Shown here in pieces: positions 14,988 through 22,056 of a DNA stretch of 22,056 nucleotides (the first letter of the stretch is position 1; each line of letters starts with the position of its first letter). The DNA comes from Phycisphaerae bacterium SM23_33 (GTDB lineage Bacteria; Planctomycetota; Phycisphaerae; SM23-33). The notes under the pieces were generated by a model, which did not search any database, was not told the DNA's origin, and worked only from the letters and a program-made list of their open reading frames with translations. The stretch lies in the NCBI GenBank assembly GCA_001303665.1, contig LJUF01000022.1, positions 1 to 22,056 of the forward strand. The letters are read 5' to 3'. Made by a program: the position numbers and the translations under genes.

Positions 14988-15816
14988 GCGTTCCACCCGC
15001 ACTGCACCTCGTGCGGCGACCGGCCGTGCCAGGCCGGAGTTGCCCTAATGCCTCGCCGGCGGATGCCTTCGGTTCTCGCTCGGACATGCTGCTCTTCCTG
15101 AGGCCCATGCGCAGGTACACGCTCAGCAGGTAAAGCAGGATGATCAGGGCGAAGCAGTATTCCTTGAACTCCCCGGAGTACCTGAAGACCGCCCTGGCCA
15201 GATAGCTCTCTGTCGGCGGGGCGCCCAGCCAGTGGTGCAGCCGGTTCGGCAGCCTGAGGAAAACCGCCATCGCCGAGATGAGCACCAGACGATAGTTGGG
15301 GATCAGCCAGTACCAGAGGCTCTTCGGGGCCTCCGGCCAGCTCAGCCGCCGCCGAAGCGCCAGAGGAAGGACCATCCCCCCGACCAGCGCCCCCCCGAAC
15401 ATCAGTTGCCTGGGCACGTTGTTGAAGAGGCTGCTGATGTTGTGGATGTTGAACTCCCCTTGCTCGTTGATCCTGGCAACGGCCTGGGGGGTGCCGTAGC
15501 CCAGCCAGTGCTGGCCCCAACTGGCCTCCTCGCCGGCGAAGTACAGCGCGGCCAGGCCGGCCAGGAGCATGAGCCAACCGACCCCGCGCGGCAGCTCCCG
15601 CCGGCGGAGAAAGATCATCGCGCCCAGCACGACCGCCGGCAGCAGGACGACCACGGTCAGCACCTCAACGAGCCCCGACTCTCCCGTCATGAGGTGGTGC
15701 CACCGCTGCTCGCCCAGCAGCGGGGTGAGGAATCGCAGGGCCAGGCTGGCCAGCGGCACGCCCAGCCAAACGGCGGCCGGAAGGTCACGCCTCGAGCCAA
15801 GGGTTGCATCCGACAT
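14875..15816 (-). CDS. Polytopic membrane protein with 'GEE.SWGQ' motif, unknown function
   Basis: 313 residues from the ATG whose first base is 15816. This start has GAAGGAG seven bases upstream; an earlier in-frame ATG at 15891 would overlap the -10 of the promoter described separately and is rejected. There are about six hydrophobic segments. Distinct motifs are 'YFAGEEASWGQHWLGYGTP' (92-110) and 'INEQGEFNIHN' (116-126). I have seen this pair in uncharacterised bacterial membrane proteins often near glycosyltransferases, but I know no function. The last clear membrane helix ends near residue 238. The rest is low-complexity Ala/Gly/Ser/Arg, and the final ~37 residues are antisense to the end of the glycosyltransferase gene. 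That tail may be read-through after loss of an earlier stop. It is the only - strand gene here. Confidence 0.75.
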   Translation of the reverse strand: MSDATLGSRRDLPAAVWLGVPLASLALRFLTPLLGEQRWHHLMTGESGLVEVLTVVVLLPAVVLGAMIFLRRRELPRGVGWLMLLAGLAALYFAGEEASWGQHWLGYGTPQAVARINEQGEFNIHNISSLFNNVPRQLMFGGALVGGMVLPLALRRRLSWPEAPKSLWYWLIPNYRLVLISAMAVFLRLPNRLHHWLGAPPTESYLARAVFRYSGEFKEYCFALIILLYLLSVYLRMGLRKSSMSEREPKASAGEALGQLRPGTAGRRTRCSAGGTPTIGPAFPGHMASAAASRKRGSAAAGGSGTSGPTSAK

Positions 15817-15817
15817 G

Positions 15818-15835
15818 TGACAGCTCCTTCTGTCA
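15818..15835 (-). promoter_or_regulatory. Shine-Dalgarno in the loop of a perfect hairpin
   Basis: Read on the - strand, TGACAG-AAGGAG-CTGTCA forms a 6-bp perfect stem with a 6-base loop, and the loop is exactly the Shine-Dalgarno. The start codon follows one base after the stem. This decides the start at 15816. It may present the ribosome site in an open loop or allow a protein or small RNA to block it. Confidence 0.55.
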
Positions 15836-15890
15836 AGGAGGCGCCGAGCCCACGTCCTGCGCGAAATCGCGCCGCCGGCCTCGGCCATCA

Positions 15891-15919
15891 ACGATACTCA
15901 TCGCGGGGTCGGCTGTCAA
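15891..15919 (-). promoter_or_regulatory. Sigma-70-like promoter of the - strand membrane protein gene
   Basis: On the - strand, TTGACA (15919-15914, a perfect -35) is separated by 17 bases from TATCGT (15896-15891, four of six matches to TATAAT). Predicted transcription starts near 15884, giving a leader of about 68 bases that contains the ribosome-site hairpin. Confidence 0.6.
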
Positions 15920-15934
15920 ACCCCGGCACAACCT

Positions 15935-15957
15935 TTCGGGGGCGACCGAGCCCCGAA
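15935..15957. repeat. 7-bp perfect inverted repeat in the divergent intergenic region
   Basis: TTCGGGG and CCCCGAA flank nine bases. It lies upstream of the -35 of the - strand promoter and about 60 bases before the beta-helix gene start. It could be an operator shared by the two divergent genes or an RNA hairpin in the leader of the beta-helix gene. I saw no convincing promoter for the + strand gene. Confidence 0.35.
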
Positions 15958-16018
15958 CAAGTGGGATTGTTTCATCTTGCGCCTTGATGGCAGGCGGCGA
16001 AACGGGAAGATGAGCGAC

Positions 16019-17476
16019 ATGCAAAGGGGTCAGTCCATCGGGTGTGTCTTGGCGCTGCTGGCCGGGCTGTTGTGCCCGGCCGGGTCCGCCCGCGGGGTCG
16101 GCGAGTACAAGGAGTACTTCGTCGCGCCGAACGGCCGACCTGACGCCGACGGCAGCCGCGCCCGCCCGCTGAACCTGGCCACGGCGCTGTCGGCCACGAG
16201 CCCCGCCCGGCCGGGAGACACCATCTGGCTGCTGGGCGGGACCTACAGGGGGGCGTTTGTCAGCCGGCTGGAGGGCACACAGCGAGATCCCATCGTGGTG
16301 CGCCGGTACGCCGGCGAGCGGGCGACGATCGACTGCCGCGCCCCCGGCGACAGGGACGCACCGTTCACGGTCGAGGGGCAGTGGACGACCTTCTGGGGGC
16401 TGGAGGTCACCTGCAGCAACCCCAGGCGCCTGACTAAGATAGCAGGCTCGCACCCGGAGGACATCCGCCGCGGCGGCATAAGCTGCCTGGGCTCGCACAT
16501 CCGCTTCATCAACATGGCCGTTCACGACTGCGGCGGGGGGTTTGGCTTCTGGTCGGGCGGGGAGGGCGGCGAGATCTACGGCTGCATCATTTACAACAAC
16601 GGCTGGCAGGGGCCCGACCGCGGCCACGGGCACGCCATCTACGCCCAGAACAAAAAAGGCACCAAGCAGCTCGTCGACAACGTCATGTTCAACCAGTTCG
16701 GTTACGGCATCCACGCCTACGGCTCTGCGCGGGCGTTCCTGGAGGGCTTCCACATCGAGGGGAACGTCTCGTTCAACAACGGCTCTCTTGCCAGGCAGGG
16801 GCGGGCGCCGAACATTCTGGTGGGCGGGGACTGCCCGGCCCTGGGCTACGGCGCGGCGAACGAGGACGCGGCGCTCGAGGACAACTATTTCGTCGGCGGC
16901 GTCACCGTGCGGGGGTGGGGCAAGCTCAGCGCGACGGGCAACACGTTCATCGCCTCGGCCGGGCTGATCGGCCTGGTGCCGGGCGGGCCGCTGTCGCCGG
17001 AGAGCTGCCGATGGGATGAGAACACCTATTACGCCGCGGGCGCCGAGGGGGCGAACTGGCGCGACTTCTTCCTCGTCCAGTCCGGCAAGGGCAGCAGCCT
17101 GGACTTCGCCGCCTGGCAGGGCCAGACCGGGCTGGACAGGTCCAGCAAGCACTTCACGGGCCGGCCCAAAGACGTGCACGTCTTCATCCGGCCGAACCAG
17201 TACGAGCTCGGCCGGGCCCACGTCATCGTGTACAACTGGCCGGCACAGGACGCCATCGAGGTGGACCTGAAAGACTTCCTCAAGATCGGCTCGGCCTACG
17301 AGCTGGTCAACGTGCAGGACTACTTCGGCCGGCCGGCGGTGGCGGGAACCTACGACGCCAAGCCGGTCCGCATCCCGCTGAGGGCGGTCCGGCCCGCCGC
17401 TCCGGTGGGCCTGCCGCGCGGCGGTCCGGCCCCGGCCGGCCCGGTCTTCAGCGTCTTCGTGCTCAGGGGCGCCTGA
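16019..17476 (+). CDS. Secreted right-handed parallel beta-helix protein
   Basis: 485 residues from the ATG at 16019, with GGGAAG nine bases upstream; ATG 16010 is equally in frame. The N-terminus is a signal peptide ('GCVLALLAGLLCPAGSA'), so it is exported. The mature part opens with 'EYFVAPNGRPDADGSRARPL', then 'PGDTIWLLGGTYRGAF' and 'RDPIVVRRYAGERATIDC', the usual entry to pectate-lyase-like beta-helix proteins. Rungs follow to about residue 330 ('SHIRFINMAVHDCGGGFGFW', 'GEIYGCIIYNNGW', 'ATGNTFIASAG'). The last ~140 residues look like a beta-sandwich ('DVHVFIRPNQYELGRAHVIV', 'YELVNVQDYFG'), as in carbohydrate-active enzymes. No catalytic residues can be assigned. It is probably polysaccharide-binding or -degrading. 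Downstream it is followed by hairpins and the gyrA promoter. Confidence 0.8.
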   Translation: MQRGQSIGCVLALLAGLLCPAGSARGVGEYKEYFVAPNGRPDADGSRARPLNLATALSATSPARPGDTIWLLGGTYRGAFVSRLEGTQRDPIVVRRYAGERATIDCRAPGDRDAPFTVEGQWTTFWGLEVTCSNPRRLTKIAGSHPEDIRRGGISCLGSHIRFINMAVHDCGGGFGFWSGGEGGEIYGCIIYNNGWQGPDRGHGHAIYAQNKKGTKQLVDNVMFNQFGYGIHAYGSARAFLEGFHIEGNVSFNNGSLARQGRAPNILVGGDCPALGYGAANEDAALEDNYFVGGVTVRGWGKLSATGNTFIASAGLIGLVPGGPLSPESCRWDENTYYAAGAEGANWRDFFLVQSGKGSSLDFAAWQGQTGLDRSSKHFTGRPKDVHVFIRPNQYELGRAHVIVYNWPAQDAIEVDLKDFLKIGSAYELVNVQDYFGRPAVAGTYDAKPVRIPLRAVRPAAPVGLPRGGPAPAGPVFSVFVLRGA

Positions 17477-17477
17477 C

Positions 17478-17513
17478 GCCCGCCGGCGGGCCGGAAACGG
17501 CCTCCGCCCGGGC
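17478..17513. repeat. Stacked hairpins after the beta-helix gene
   Basis: Directly after the stop there are three palindromic elements: GCCCGCCGGCGGGC (17478-17491), GGCCG-GAAA-CGGCC with a GNRA-type tetraloop (17489-17502, overlapping the first), and GCCCGGGC (17506-17513). The first two are mutually exclusive. No T-run follows. They probably mark the transcript end before the gyrA promoter. Confidence 0.45.
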
Positions 17514-17524
17514 ATTTCCGGGGC

Positions 17525-17554
17525 TGTACAATCACGCCGCGGATATGCGATAAT
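17525..17554 (+). promoter_or_regulatory. Likely promoter of gyrA
   Basis: TGTACA (17525-17530, four of six matches to TTGACA) is followed after 18 bases by GATAAT (17549-17554, five of six), with TGC directly before it, making an extended -10. It is the only AT-rich patch in the 179-bp spacer and would give a leader of about 95 bases. Confidence 0.5.
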
Positions 17555-17655
17555 GGGCTGCGCAAGCCTGGGCAGGGAAGCCCCTCAGCGGACCCGCTCC
17601 AGATGGCTTCCAGACTTTCGGCCCGGCGAGAGGTCGGCCTGAAAGGAGTGCACGC

Positions 17656-20256
17656 GTGGCGAAGTCCGAGGGAAGCGCCAAGTCGGTGCCTGCCGAGAAC
17701 GACGGGCAGGAGACCGCGGTCGGCACCGCGCAGGCCCGCGAGCTGACCTTCGAGAACGAGCGCATCGAGGACCTGCTGATCGAAGAGGAGATGCGCGACT
17801 CGTATCTGACGTACGCCATGAGCACGATCGTGGACCGGGCCCTGCCGGACGTCCGCGACGGCCTCAAGCCCTCCCAGCGCCGCGTCCTGGTGGCCATGCA
17901 CGACCTGCACCTGGGGCCGCGGACCCGGCACCGCAAGTGCTCCAAGATCGCCGGCGACACCACCGGCAATTACCATCCGCACGGCGACACGGTGGTGTAC
18001 CCCACGCTGGTCCGGCTGGGGCAGGACTGGAACATGCGCTGCCCGCTGGTGGACCCGCAGGGCAACTTCGGCTCCATTGACGGCGATCCCCCCGCGGCCA
18101 TGAGATACACCGAGGCCCGCATGACCGCCCCGGCCATGGAGATGCTGGAGGACATCCAGTACGACACCGTCGACATGCAGGCCAACTACGACGACACCCG
18201 CACCGAGCCCACGGTGCTGCCCTCGAAATTCCCCAACCTGCTGGTCAACGGCGCCCAGGGCATCGCCGTGGGCATGGCCACCTCGCTGCCGCCGCACAAC
18301 CTGGGGGAGATCTGCGACGCCCTGGCGCACCTGATCGACCACCCCGACGCCACCGTCCAGGACCTGATGAAGATCGTCCAGGGGCCGGACTTCCCCACGG
18401 GCGGGCTGATCTGCGGCCGGGGGGGCATCCGGGACGGATACACCTCCGGCAGGGGGCACCTGGTGGTGCGCGGCCGCATGCACACCGAACAGGTCCGGGG
18501 CGGGAAGGTTCAGATCGTCATTACGGAGATCCCCTACCAGGTGCTGAAGACCACCATCATCGAGCGGGTGGCCGACGCCGTCAAGAGCGGCAAGATCCCC
18601 GACATCTCCGACATCCAGGACCACTCCGACCGGGCGGGCATGCGGATCGTCGTGGAGCTGCGAAAGGCCGCCGACCCGGAGGTGGTCATCCAGCAGCTTT
18701 ACCGCTACACGGCGCTGCAGAGCACCTTCAGCATCATCAACATCGCCCTGGTCAACCGCACCCCGCGGACGCTGGACCTGAAGCAACTGCTGGGCCACTT
18801 CCTGGAGCATCGCAAGGAGGTGGTCCGCCGGCGGACGCAGTTCCTGCTCCGCCGCGCCCGGCAGCGGGCGCACATCCTGGAGGGGCTGATCCTGGCGCTG
18901 GCGGACATCGACGAGATCATCGCCGTGATCAAGAAGAGCCCCGACCCGCCCACGGCCAAGCAACGGCTGATGGCCAAGAAGCTGCGGCTGACGGAGCGGG
19001 CGGCGGTCCGCAAACTGCTGCCCGGGAAATTCGTCAAGCAGGCCTCCTCGGCCGATCAGCACCTGACCGGCGTGCAGGCCGACGCCATCCTGGCCATGCA
19101 GCTTCAGCGCCTCACCGGGCTGGAGATCAAGAAACTCGCCGAGGACTATTCCAGCGTGGTGGAGGAGATCACCGGGCACGAGGCCATCCTGGGCAACGAA
19201 CGGCTGCTGCTGGACGTCATCCGCGAAGACATGTACGAGATGAAGGAGCGCTACGCCGACCCGCGCCGCACCGAGATCGTGGCCGAGGTGGGCGAGGTCC
19301 AGATCGAGGACCTCATCGCCGAGGAGGACGTGGTGGTCACCCTCAGCCACGAGGGCTACATCAAGCGGCTGCCGCTGAGCAGCTACCGCCGGCAGGGCCG
19401 CGGCGGAAAGGGCGTCATCGGCTCCGACCGCAAGGAGGGCGACTTCATCGAGCGCCTGTTCGTCGCCTCCACCCACGACTACATGCTGTTCTTCACCAAC
19501 AACGGGCGGATGTACTGGCTGAAGGTGTACGACGTGCCCTCCATGAGCCGCCAGTCCAAGGGCCGGGCTATCGTCAACCTACTGGAGATGCACAAGCACG
19601 AGCGGATCTGCGCGGTGCTGGCCGTCCGCCAGTTCGACGACCGCTACCTGGTCACCGCCACCCAGGCCGGCCAGATCAAGAAAACCCCGCTGGCGGCGTA
19701 CTCCAACCCCCGGCGCGGGGGCATCCAGGCCACCGGGCTGGCCGAGGGCGACGTGGTCATCGAGGCCGCCATCACCCACGGCGACAATCAGATCGTGCTG
19801 GCCACCCGCGACGGCAAGGCCATCCGCTTCAAGGAAGCCCACGTGCGGGCGATGGGCCGCACCGCCACCGGCGTCCGCGGCATCCGCCTGCGCAAGGGCG
19901 ATGAGGTGGTGGACATGGCCGTGGTGGACCTCACGGGCACGCTGATGACCGTTTGCGAGCGCGGCTACGGCAAGCGCACCAGCTTCGAGGAATACCGCGT
20001 CCAGTCGCGCGGGGGCTCGGGCATCATCAATATCCGTACCACCGGGCGGAATGGGAAGGTCGTGGGCGTGAAGAACGTCCGCGACAGCGACGAGCTGATG
20101 CTGATGACCGAGGGCGGCATGGTGGTCCGGATCGGCGTGGGTGAGATCCGCACGATCGGGCGGGCGACGCAGGGCGTGCGGCTGATCGGCCTGAAGGCGG
20201 GCGACAGCGTTATTTCAGTTGCCCGGGTGGCGGCCGAGGGAAACGGCGCGACGTAG
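17656..20256 (+). CDS. gyrA: DNA gyrase subunit A
   Basis: 866 residues from GTG, with GAAAGGAG ending seven bases before it. The N-terminal ~29 residues are extra relative to E. coli GyrA. The breakage-reunion domain shows 'YAMSTIVDRALPDVRDGLKP' (53-72) and the active-site Tyr151 in 'AAMRYTEARM'. The quinolone-determining stretch 'YHPHGDTVVYPTLVRLGQ' has Thr112 and Pro116 at the positions of E. coli Ser83 and Asp87. The GyrA box 'QGRGGKG' (580-586) and the beta-pinwheel repeats to about 855 identify gyrase rather than topoisomerase IV ParC. With GyrB it forms the A2B2 enzyme that adds negative supercoils. gyrB is not next to it. It has its own promoter and a GC hairpin after the stop. Identity is secure. 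Confidence 0.97.
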   Translation: MAKSEGSAKSVPAENDGQETAVGTAQARELTFENERIEDLLIEEEMRDSYLTYAMSTIVDRALPDVRDGLKPSQRRVLVAMHDLHLGPRTRHRKCSKIAGDTTGNYHPHGDTVVYPTLVRLGQDWNMRCPLVDPQGNFGSIDGDPPAAMRYTEARMTAPAMEMLEDIQYDTVDMQANYDDTRTEPTVLPSKFPNLLVNGAQGIAVGMATSLPPHNLGEICDALAHLIDHPDATVQDLMKIVQGPDFPTGGLICGRGGIRDGYTSGRGHLVVRGRMHTEQVRGGKVQIVITEIPYQVLKTTIIERVADAVKSGKIPDISDIQDHSDRAGMRIVVELRKAADPEVVIQQLYRYTALQSTFSIINIALVNRTPRTLDLKQLLGHFLEHRKEVVRRRTQFLLRRARQRAHILEGLILALADIDEIIAVIKKSPDPPTAKQRLMAKKLRLTERAAVRKLLPGKFVKQASSADQHLTGVQADAILAMQLQRLTGLEIKKLAEDYSSVVEEITGHEAILGNERLLLDVIREDMYEMKERYADPRRTEIVAEVGEVQIEDLIAEEDVVVTLSHEGYIKRLPLSSYRRQGRGGKGVIGSDRKEGDFIERLFVASTHDYMLFFTNNGRMYWLKVYDVPSMSRQSKGRAIVNLLEMHKHERICAVLAVRQFDDRYLVTATQAGQIKKTPLAAYSNPRRGGIQATGLAEGDVVIEAAITHGDNQIVLATRDGKAIRFKEAHVRAMGRTATGVRGIRLRKGDEVVDMAVVDLTGTLMTVCERGYGKRTSFEEYRVQSRGGSGIINIRTTGRNGKVVGVKNVRDSDELMLMTEGGMVVRIGVGEIRTIGRATQGVRLIGLKAGDSVISVARVAAEGNGAT

Positions 20257-20265
20257 CCACGGCGT

Positions 20266-20281
20266 CCCCGGGCCACCGGGG
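20266..20281. repeat. GC hairpin after gyrA
   Basis: CCCCGG-GCCA-CCGGGG, a perfect 6-bp stem with a four-base loop, lies ten bases after the gyrA stop. No T-tract follows. It may be a weak terminator or a 3' stabiliser of gyrA mRNA. Confidence 0.4.
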
Positions 20282-20401
20282 CCGGGCGTCGGAAAGTGCC
20301 CTCCAAGTGATCCCGGACTTCGCGCCCTGCGCCTTGAACAAGACGACCGCATCGGAAAACCAGCATCGCCTCGCCAACAGCAAGTTGTGGAGGCAGCGAG
20401 C

Positions 20402-22056
20402 ATGCGTTGGCTTGTGACGGGATTCGCGGTGGGGGCCGTGCTGGGTCTGGCGGCGAGCCCGGCCGCCGCCCAGGACCCCGGCGACCAGGAATGGAACGAC
20501 CAGGCCGTCGAGGAGGGCATCCAGCGCGGCATCGCCTTCCTGTGGTCGCAGTGGTCCAACGGGCACTGGCGCGAGCCGAACCCCAACGCCCAGGGAATCC
20601 TGCCGGTCAACTACGGCGGGCGGACCGCCCTGTGCGCCTACGCCCTGCTGGCGGCGGGGGTCAAGCCGCAGGAGCCGCGCATGAAGCAGACGCTGGAGTG
20701 GCTGGCGAAGGTCCCCATGAAGGGCACCTACGCCCGCGCCCTGCGGGCCAACGTCTGGGCCTTGCTGGGGCGGGACAGCAGCTACCGCAAGAACCTCGCC
20801 GACGACGTGGCATACCTCATGCACGGCATCGACGGGCGCGGCGGGTACGACTACGTCCCCCACGGCAAGCCCATGCACGCCAGCATGGACCCGCGCAGCC
20901 GCCCCCGCAACGTCCGCTACGACAACTCCAACAGCCAGCTCGCCGTGCTGGGCGTGTGGGCGGGGGTTCGATGCGGGGCGGAGGTGCCGCTGTGGTACTG
21001 GCAGCTCGTCGAGCGGCATTGGGCCCAGGACCAGCAGAACGACGGGGGATGGTGCTACCAGCAGAAGGGCAACAGCTACGGCTCGATGACGGTGGCGGGC
21101 GTGGCCACCATGTTCATCTGCTTCGACGCCCTCTACCACAAGCAGTTCGTCCAGTGCCAGGCCCGGACCGACTATCCGCCCATCGTCAAGGGGCTGAACT
21201 GGCTGGACCGCAACTTCAGCGCCACCAACAACCCCAACAAGGGCATGAACCACTATTACTACTACCTGTACGGGCTGGAGCGGGTGGGGCTGGCCAGCGG
21301 GTACAAGTACTTCGGCAAAACGGATTGGTACAAGATGGGCGTGTCGGCCCTGTTGGGGCGGCAGCGCGGCAACGGCAGTTGGGGCGACGTGGTGGATTCG
21401 TCGTTCGCCTTGCTGTTCCTGGCCCGGGGGCGGCATCCGATCCTGTCCAACAAGCTCAACTATCCCGGCACCTGGAACAGCCGGCCGCGAGACCTGGCCA
21501 ACCTCACCGCCTGGGTCTCGCAGAGGTTCGAGCGGACCGTCAACTGGCAGATCGTCCACCTGGACGCCCCGGTGGCCGAGCTGCACGACGCCCCCATCCT
21601 GTACATCTCCGGGGCCAGCGCGCCCCAGTTCACCGACCAGGGCGTCGCCAAGCTCCGGCAGTTCGTCAACCAGGGCGGCGTGATCCTCTCCGAGGCCGCC
21701 TGCAACCGGGCTGCCTTCACCCTGGCCATGAAGAAGTACTACCAGCAGATGTTCCCCGACTACGAGCTGAAGCGGCTCGATCCCGATCACCCCATCTACA
21801 AGCTCCACTTCGACATCGGCGGCATGGACAGGGGCCTGTCGGCCATCTCCAACGGCGTGAGGCTGCTGGCCATCCACGCCCCGGCCGAGCTGTCGCTGGA
21901 CTGGCAACTGAACCTGTACTCCACCGGGCGCGACAGCTTCCAGCTCGGGGCCAACATCTACTTCTTCGTCACCGACAAGGGCATCCTGCCCCCCCGGGGC
22001 GTGAGCCGCTGGCCGACGGCCAGAGCCTTCGTCCCCGTGCAGACGCTCCAGCTCAC
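20402..22056 (+). CDS. Secreted alpha-alpha-toroid (prenyltransferase/squalene-cyclase-like) and DUF4159 protein (3' partial)
   Basis: 551 codons are visible and the frame runs off the right edge. ATG 20402 has GGAGG (20389-20393) eight bases upstream. A signal peptide ends 'ASPAAAQ' (cut near 23). Residues about 35-345 form repeats like those of terpene cyclase/prenyltransferase toroids: 'GGRTALCAYALLAAGV', 'NSQLAVLGVWAG', 'QQNDGGWCYQQKGNSYGSMT' and 'GRQRGNGSWGDVVDSSFALL'. The cyclase DxDD acid motif is not seen, so the toroid is probably a binding scaffold. From about 353 ('NYPGTWNSRPRDLANLTAWV') a DUF4159-type domain follows: 'HDAPILYISGASAPQFTDQG', then 'KLRQFVNQGGVILSEA', as in glutamine-amidotransferase-like folds. 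This pairing is known from planctomycete genomes, where its function is unsettled. It follows gyrA by 145 bases; TTGAAC at 20334-20339 is a possible -35 without a good -10. Confidence 0.82.
   Translation, partial: MRWLVTGFAVGAVLGLAASPAAAQDPGDQEWNDQAVEEGIQRGIAFLWSQWSNGHWREPNPNAQGILPVNYGGRTALCAYALLAAGVKPQEPRMKQTLEWLAKVPMKGTYARALRANVWALLGRDSSYRKNLADDVAYLMHGIDGRGGYDYVPHGKPMHASMDPRSRPRNVRYDNSNSQLAVLGVWAGVRCGAEVPLWYWQLVERHWAQDQQNDGGWCYQQKGNSYGSMTVAGVATMFICFDALYHKQFVQCQARTDYPPIVKGLNWLDRNFSATNNPNKGMNHYYYYLYGLERVGLASGYKYFGKTDWYKMGVSALLGRQRGNGSWGDVVDSSFALLFLARGRHPILSNKLNYPGTWNSRPRDLANLTAWVSQRFERTVNWQIVHLDAPVAELHDAPILYISGASAPQFTDQGVAKLRQFVNQGGVILSEAACNRAAFTLAMKKYYQQMFPDYELKRLDPDHPIYKLHFDIGGMDRGLSAISNGVRLLAIHAPAELSLDWQLNLYSTGRDSFQLGANIYFFVTDKGILPPRGVSRWPTARAFVPVQTLQL

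Noticed and set aside
15817..15891. Upstream extension of the - strand membrane protein to ATG 15891
   Set aside because: The -10 of a strong promoter covers that ATG, and a good ribosome site serves the ATG at 15816.
15977..16018. TTG start for the beta-helix protein
   Set aside because: It would add a basic head before the signal peptide and has no ribosome site; ATG 16019 or 16010 fits better.
17350..19476. Open frame of about 708 codons on the - strand
   Set aside because: It is antisense to gyrA and crosses the likely gyrA promoter; its composition is that of a shadow frame.
20210..21907. Open frame of about 565 codons on the - strand
   Set aside because: It is antisense to the DUF4159 gene, which has a signal peptide, a ribosome site and family motifs on the + strand.
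1..22056. RNA genes, CRISPR arrays, insertion sequences or attachment sites
   Set aside because: No tRNA cloverleaf, direct-repeat array, transposase or terminal repeats were seen in any spacer; all spacers are under 300 bp.

Overview
This is a GC-rich, gene-dense chromosomal window that most resembles a planctomycete, perhaps of the Phycisphaerae type. That placement is inferred from protein families, not from a marker tree. The clues are a membrane-anchored Ser/Thr kinase with a long TPR-like tail, a Tad apparatus carrying FHA domains, a repeat-domain/DUF4159 protein and a 'GEE.SWGQ' membrane protein. Every gene is on the + strand except one.

Region 1 (1-11935) is a Tad (tight adherence / Flp-type IVc pilus) assembly locus in one orientation. 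It holds the 3' part of a Ser/Thr kinase (1-2228), a TadG-like protein (2228-4255), a TadE-like pseudopilin (4264-4896), a predicted lipoprotein with a CpaB-like SAF domain (5077-5979), CpaB (6195-6995), an FHA-CpaF/TadA ATPase fusion (7019-8935), TadB (8932-9816), TadC (9818-10768) and a second FHA protein with one membrane segment and an outer helical tail (10832-11935). Several junctions overlap or nearly touch, which suggests translational coupling. A possible terminator follows the second FHA gene. The secretin (CpaC/RcpA), the prepilin peptidase (CpaA/TadV), a CpaE/TadZ ATPase and a small Flp pilin are not in the window.

Region 2 (12019-15816) is an envelope or lipid-carrier module. It has an LPG-synthase-TM (UPF0104) membrane protein, a PMT/ArnT-like glycosyltransferase, and a polytopic membrane protein on the - strand whose 3' end overlaps the glycosyltransferase gene by 113 bp. 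The - strand gene has the best promoter in the window (a perfect TTGACA -35 with 17-bp spacing) and a ribosome-binding site lying exactly in the loop of a small perfect hairpin.

Region 3 (16019-22056) holds a secreted right-handed beta-helix protein, gyrA with its own likely promoter and a GTG start, and the 5' part of a secreted alpha-alpha-toroid/DUF4159 protein that runs off the window end.

The most interesting hypothesis is a phospho-switched Tad machine. A transmembrane Ser/Thr kinase starts the visible gene run, one FHA phosphothreonine-binding domain is fused to the motor ATPase, and a second closes the run in a protein with the same cytosolic-signalling / single-TM / outer-helical-repeat layout as the kinase. 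No intergenic stretch exceeds 300 bp. I saw no rRNA, tRNA, CRISPR array or insertion sequence.
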